Part shown: positions 61,992 to 64,000 of the stretch, in pieces | How the letters are laid out: each line of letters starts with the position of its first letter | Numbering within the stretch: the stretch's first letter is position 1 | Source of the DNA: Oribacterium sp. P6A1 | Lineage (GTDB): Bacteria > Bacillota > Clostridia > Lachnospirales > Lachnospiraceae | Assembly (NCBI RefSeq): GCF_000702885.1 | Contig: NZ_JNKO01000002.1 | Location: 186,001 to 250,000, forward strand | Direction of reading: 5' to 3' | Length of the DNA stretch: 64,000 nt | Position numbers and translations under genes: made by a program | The notes under the pieces: model-generated | Databases searched by the model: none | The model's input: the letters and a program-made list of their open reading frames with translations, nothing else | Told to the model about the DNA's origin: nothing

Positions 61992-62286
61992 GCATAAAGT
62001 CCTGCCCATGGCTATGTGCTGAGCGCTTGTGCCATGGGGCCTGAATAAAAAAGTGCATAAAGTCCTACGCATGGCTTCGCGCTGACGCGCTTGTACCATG
62101 GGGGGCTGAATAAAAAAGTGCATAAAGCCCCACGCATGACTTCGCTGACGCTTTCGTCATGCTGCAGAAATTCGGAATCCGGCCTGTCGGCCTACTTCCT
62201 CATTTCTGTTAGCGTCGCTAAAACAAATACGTCCTTGAACGCAAGCGTTCAGTCCGTTTTTGTTTTGCGACAGGGCTTTATGCACT
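61992..62286. repeat. Tandem hairpin-repeat array closed by an inverted copy
   Basis: GCATAAAGTCC-type units start at 61992, 62055 and 62120 (about 63-65 bp period), each with a self-complementary hairpin (for example CCCATGGC/GCCATGGG in unit 1) and the joint CTGAATAAAAAAGTGCATAAAG. Unit 3 starts with AGTGCATAAAGCCC (62117), which is perfectly inverted at 62273-62286. Inside are four further hairpins: GCATGAC/GTCATGC, CAGAAAT/ATTTCTG, TTAGCG/CGCTAA and AAACAAA/TTTGTTT enclosing TGAACGC/GCGTTCA. No gene is present in 61985-62407. Confidence 0.8.
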
Positions 62287-62289
62287 AAA

Positions 62290-62316
62290 AAAACCAGCGG
62301 TGGGTCAACCGCTGGT
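62290..62316 (-). terminator. Terminator of rpsT
   Basis: ACCAGCGGTTGACCCACCGCTGGT on the minus strand forms a stem (ACCAGCGGT/ACCGCTGGT), followed by TTTTTT. It lies about 90 bases after the stop; a perfect AGTAACGTTACT palindrome lies between. Confidence 0.8.
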
Positions 62317-62407
62317 CTTTGTGAGTAACGTTACTTACAAAGTTTTTTATTTCAAGAACGACTTGAAAAGCAGAAATCCTGATCAAAGATTTCCGGATCA
62401 TAGTATA

Positions 62408-62671
62408 TTAGTTCATTGCATCAACAGCCTTATAAAGCTTAGCAACCTTTCTTGAAGCGTTGTTTGACTTAAGAACGCCCTTGCTGTGAGCCATGCTGAT
62501 CTTCTTCTGAGCCATCTTAAGAGCATCCTGAGCCTTAGCCTTATCACCAGCCTCTACTGCTGCGTATACTCTCTTGATGTATGTCTTAACTTCTGAACGA
62601 ATTGACTTGTTACGCTCATATCTTGTAGCTGCAACAAGGATTCTCTTCTTAGCGGATTTAATGTTTGCCAT
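62408..62671 (-). CDS. rpsT: 30S ribosomal protein S20
   Basis: An 87-residue basic protein. MANIKSAKKRILVAATRYERN is the characteristic N-terminus, and the helical hairpin ends with HSKGVLKSNNASRKVAKLYKAV. It binds 16S rRNA in the 30S body. GAAAGGAGATATTTCCA gives a strong ribosome site before ATG 62671. It is divergent from lepA, a common arrangement in Firmicutes. Confidence 0.96.
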   Translation of the reverse strand: MANIKSAKKRILVAATRYERNKSIRSEVKTYIKRVYAAVEAGDKAKAQDALKMAQKKISMAHSKGVLKSNNASRKVAKLYKAVDAMN

Positions 62672-62760
62672 TGGAAATATCTCCTTTCATAATGATATCA
62701 ATATCTTTTTTATGCTGTTTTCAAATACCGGACACGGACAGTTTGAAAACACGCTCAACT

Positions 62761-62789
62761 ATCATATATAAAAGCCATAATCGTGTCAA
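62761..62789 (-). promoter_or_regulatory. rpsT promoter
   Basis: On the minus strand TTGACA (62789-62784), 17 bases, TATGAT (62766-62761). The leader would be about 80 bases. For lepA on the plus strand, TTGGCA (62809) with TAGTAT (62833) is a weaker candidate. Confidence 0.75.
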
Positions 62790-62880
62790 GAGAATAAAAT
62801 GATTATGTTGGCAAAAAGTGTCACAATATGATAGTATATTTGCACAAAAACGAAGAAATAAAATTAAAATAGGAAAAAAG

Positions 62881-64000
62881 ATGGCAGATATTAAAAACAT
62901 TGATCAGTCAAAAATCAGAAACTTCTGTATCATAGCTCATATCGATCATGGTAAGTCGACATTGGCAGACCGTATCATCGAGATGACGGGTACACTTACC
63001 GAAAGAGAGATGCAGTCCCAGGTCCTCGATAACATGGATATCGAGAGAGAACGCGGAATCACCATCAAGTCTCAGACCACAAGAGTCATATATACCGCAA
63101 AGGATGGCGAGGAGTATATCTTCAATCTTATCGACACACCGGGGCATGTAGACTTTAACTATGAGGTATCCCGTGCCCTTGCGGCCTGTGACGGTGCCAT
63201 ACTTATAGTTGATGCCACACAGGGTATTCAGGCCCAGACCCTGGCCAATACTTACCTTGCGCTTGATCATGATCTGGAGATACTTCCGGTTATCAATAAG
63301 ATAGACCTTCCATCCGCAGATCCTGACCGTGTTGCTGAAGAGGTTGAGGATGTCATCGGAATCGAGGCCATGGACGCGCCGAGGATTTCAGCCAAGACAG
63401 GTGAAAATGTTCAGGATGTTCTTGAGGCGCTGGTCAAGAAGCTTCCTGCCCCCGAGGGCTCACCGGAAAATCCTCTTCAGGCCCTCATCTTTGACTCTCT
63501 TTACGACAACTACCGCGGAGTTATCATTTTCTGTCGCGTAAAGGAGGGTACAGTCAAGGTGGGAACACGAATCAGGCTCATGGCAAGTAAGGCTGAGTTC
63601 GATGTTACGGAGGTTGGCTATTTCGCGCCGGGAAGATTTATTCCGTGTGAGGAGCTGACAGCGGGAATGGTTGGATACATTACCGCATCCATCAAGGATA
63701 TCCGTGAGACCCGTGTCGGTGATACCGTTACCGATGCAAATCGCCCTGCGGACAAACCCCTTCCGGGATACAAGAAGGTCCAGTCCATGGTTTACTGCGG
63801 AATCTATCCTGCGGACACCATGAGATACCCTGATCTGAGGGACGCTCTTGAAAAGCTTCAGTTAAATGATGCGGCTCTTCAGTATGAGCCTGAGACCTCA
63901 CAGGCCCTTGGCTTTGGTTTCCGATGCGGTTTCCTGGGACTTCTTCATCTTGATGTGGTTCAGGAACGTCTGGAAAGAGAGTACAATCTTGACCTCGTAA
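62881..64000 (+). CDS. lepA: Elongation factor 4 (LepA), 5' part
   Basis: The first 373 codons; the gene runs off the window. GTPase motifs are complete: [14 protein letters not shown] (G1), [10 protein letters not shown] (G2), IDTPGHVDF (G3), [11 protein letters not shown] (G4) and SAKTGENV (G5). Domain II and the start of domain III ([21 protein letters not shown]) follow, which distinguishes LepA from EF-G. It back-translocates or rescues stalled ribosomes under ionic stress. TAGGAAAAAAG precedes ATG 62881. Confidence 0.96.
   Translation, partial: MADIKNIDQSKIRNFCIIAHIDHGKSTLADRIIEMTGTLTEREMQSQVLDNMDIERERGITIKSQTTRVIYTAKDGEEYIFNLIDTPGHVDFNYEVSRALAACDGAILIVDATQGIQAQTLANTYLALDHDLEILPVINKIDLPSADPDRVAEEVEDVIGIEAMDAPRISAKTGENVQDVLEALVKKLPAPEGSPENPLQALIFDSLYDNYRGVIIFCRVKEGTVKVGTRIRLMASKAEFDVTEVGYFAPGRFIPCEELTAGMVGYITASIKDIRETRVGDTVTDANRPADKPLPGYKKVQSMVYCGIYPADTMRYPDLRDALEKLQLNDAALQYEPETSQALGFGFRCGFLGLLHLDVVQERLEREYNLDLV

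Noticed and set aside
1-64000. tRNA, rRNA or CRISPR arrays
   Set aside because: I found no T-arm/anticodon pattern, rRNA segment or regularly spaced identical repeats by reading both strands.

Overview
This 64 kb window is chromosomal DNA of a low-to-moderate GC Firmicute, most likely a Lachnospiraceae (Butyrivibrio-like). The evidence is strong AGGAGG-type ribosome sites, a type III glutamine synthetase, a SAM-I riboswitch on metK, Thr/Ala-rich lipoprotein linkers, choline-binding-type wall repeats and a reverse rubrerythrin under a PerR-like regulator. Genus is an inference. I found no tRNA, rRNA, CRISPR array or complete insertion sequence.

Layout. 1-5.3 kb is the edge of a surface-polysaccharide region: two acyltransferase-3 proteins, a DUF2142 membrane protein and an ABC-2 polysaccharide permease without an adjacent ATPase. 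5.3-9.6 kb holds plsC, pheA and ppk1. 9.7-16.6 kb is a two-component system followed by an ABC exporter unit with a large envelope protein, then a VanZ-like gene. 16.7-22.4 kb holds udk-thrC, fba and glnN. 22.6-25.8 kb pairs a three-domain HTH/cytidylyltransferase/choline-kinase fusion with a choline-binding-repeat protein. 26.0-33.2 kb holds a cytoplasmic BMP-domain fusion, a phosphoesterase, ung, uppP, an amidase and a Na/Pi cotransporter. 33.5-37.0 kb is the glycolytic run gap-pgk-tpiA, with a near-consensus Rex operator before gap. 37.2-41.9 kb holds metK (promoter, SAM-I riboswitch and terminator all visible), metA and pepT. 41.9-42.6 kb is a gene-free stretch rich in hairpins. 42.6-44.1 kb holds a 5-formyl-THF cyclo-ligase and a sirtuin.

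44.4-49.5 kb is a roughly 5 kb integrated element inserted in the 3' end of the rubrerythrin gene and flanked by 67-bp direct repeats (65/67 identical). It carries a tyrosine integrase, a serine resolvase, a coupled three-gene unit ending in a PH/SHOCT protein, an origin-like repeat-rich gap, and a minus-strand three-gene operon. That operon is the most unusual thing in the window. Its three reading frames contain five internal stops, all TAG and all where glutamine would fit, with no internal TAA or TGA and no frameshift. Each gene has its own ribosome site and ends in TAA or TGA, and the operon ends in a terminator. This looks more like TAG-to-Gln recoding, as known in some gut phages, than random decay. 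No suppressor tRNA is visible here.

49.4-64 kb continues with rubrerythrin and perR (minus), rfbC, a RluA pseudouridine synthase, an FMN/FAD fumarate-reductase-like lipoprotein, a wall-repeat protein, a cyclic-nucleotide-binding protein, gpmI, degV, comEC, a tandem hairpin-repeat array closed by a 14-bp inverted repeat, rpsT (minus) and the 5' part of lepA. Six lower-glycolysis or neighbouring genes (fba, gap, pgk, tpiA, gpmI, ppk1) lie in the window but in separate units with separate control sites.
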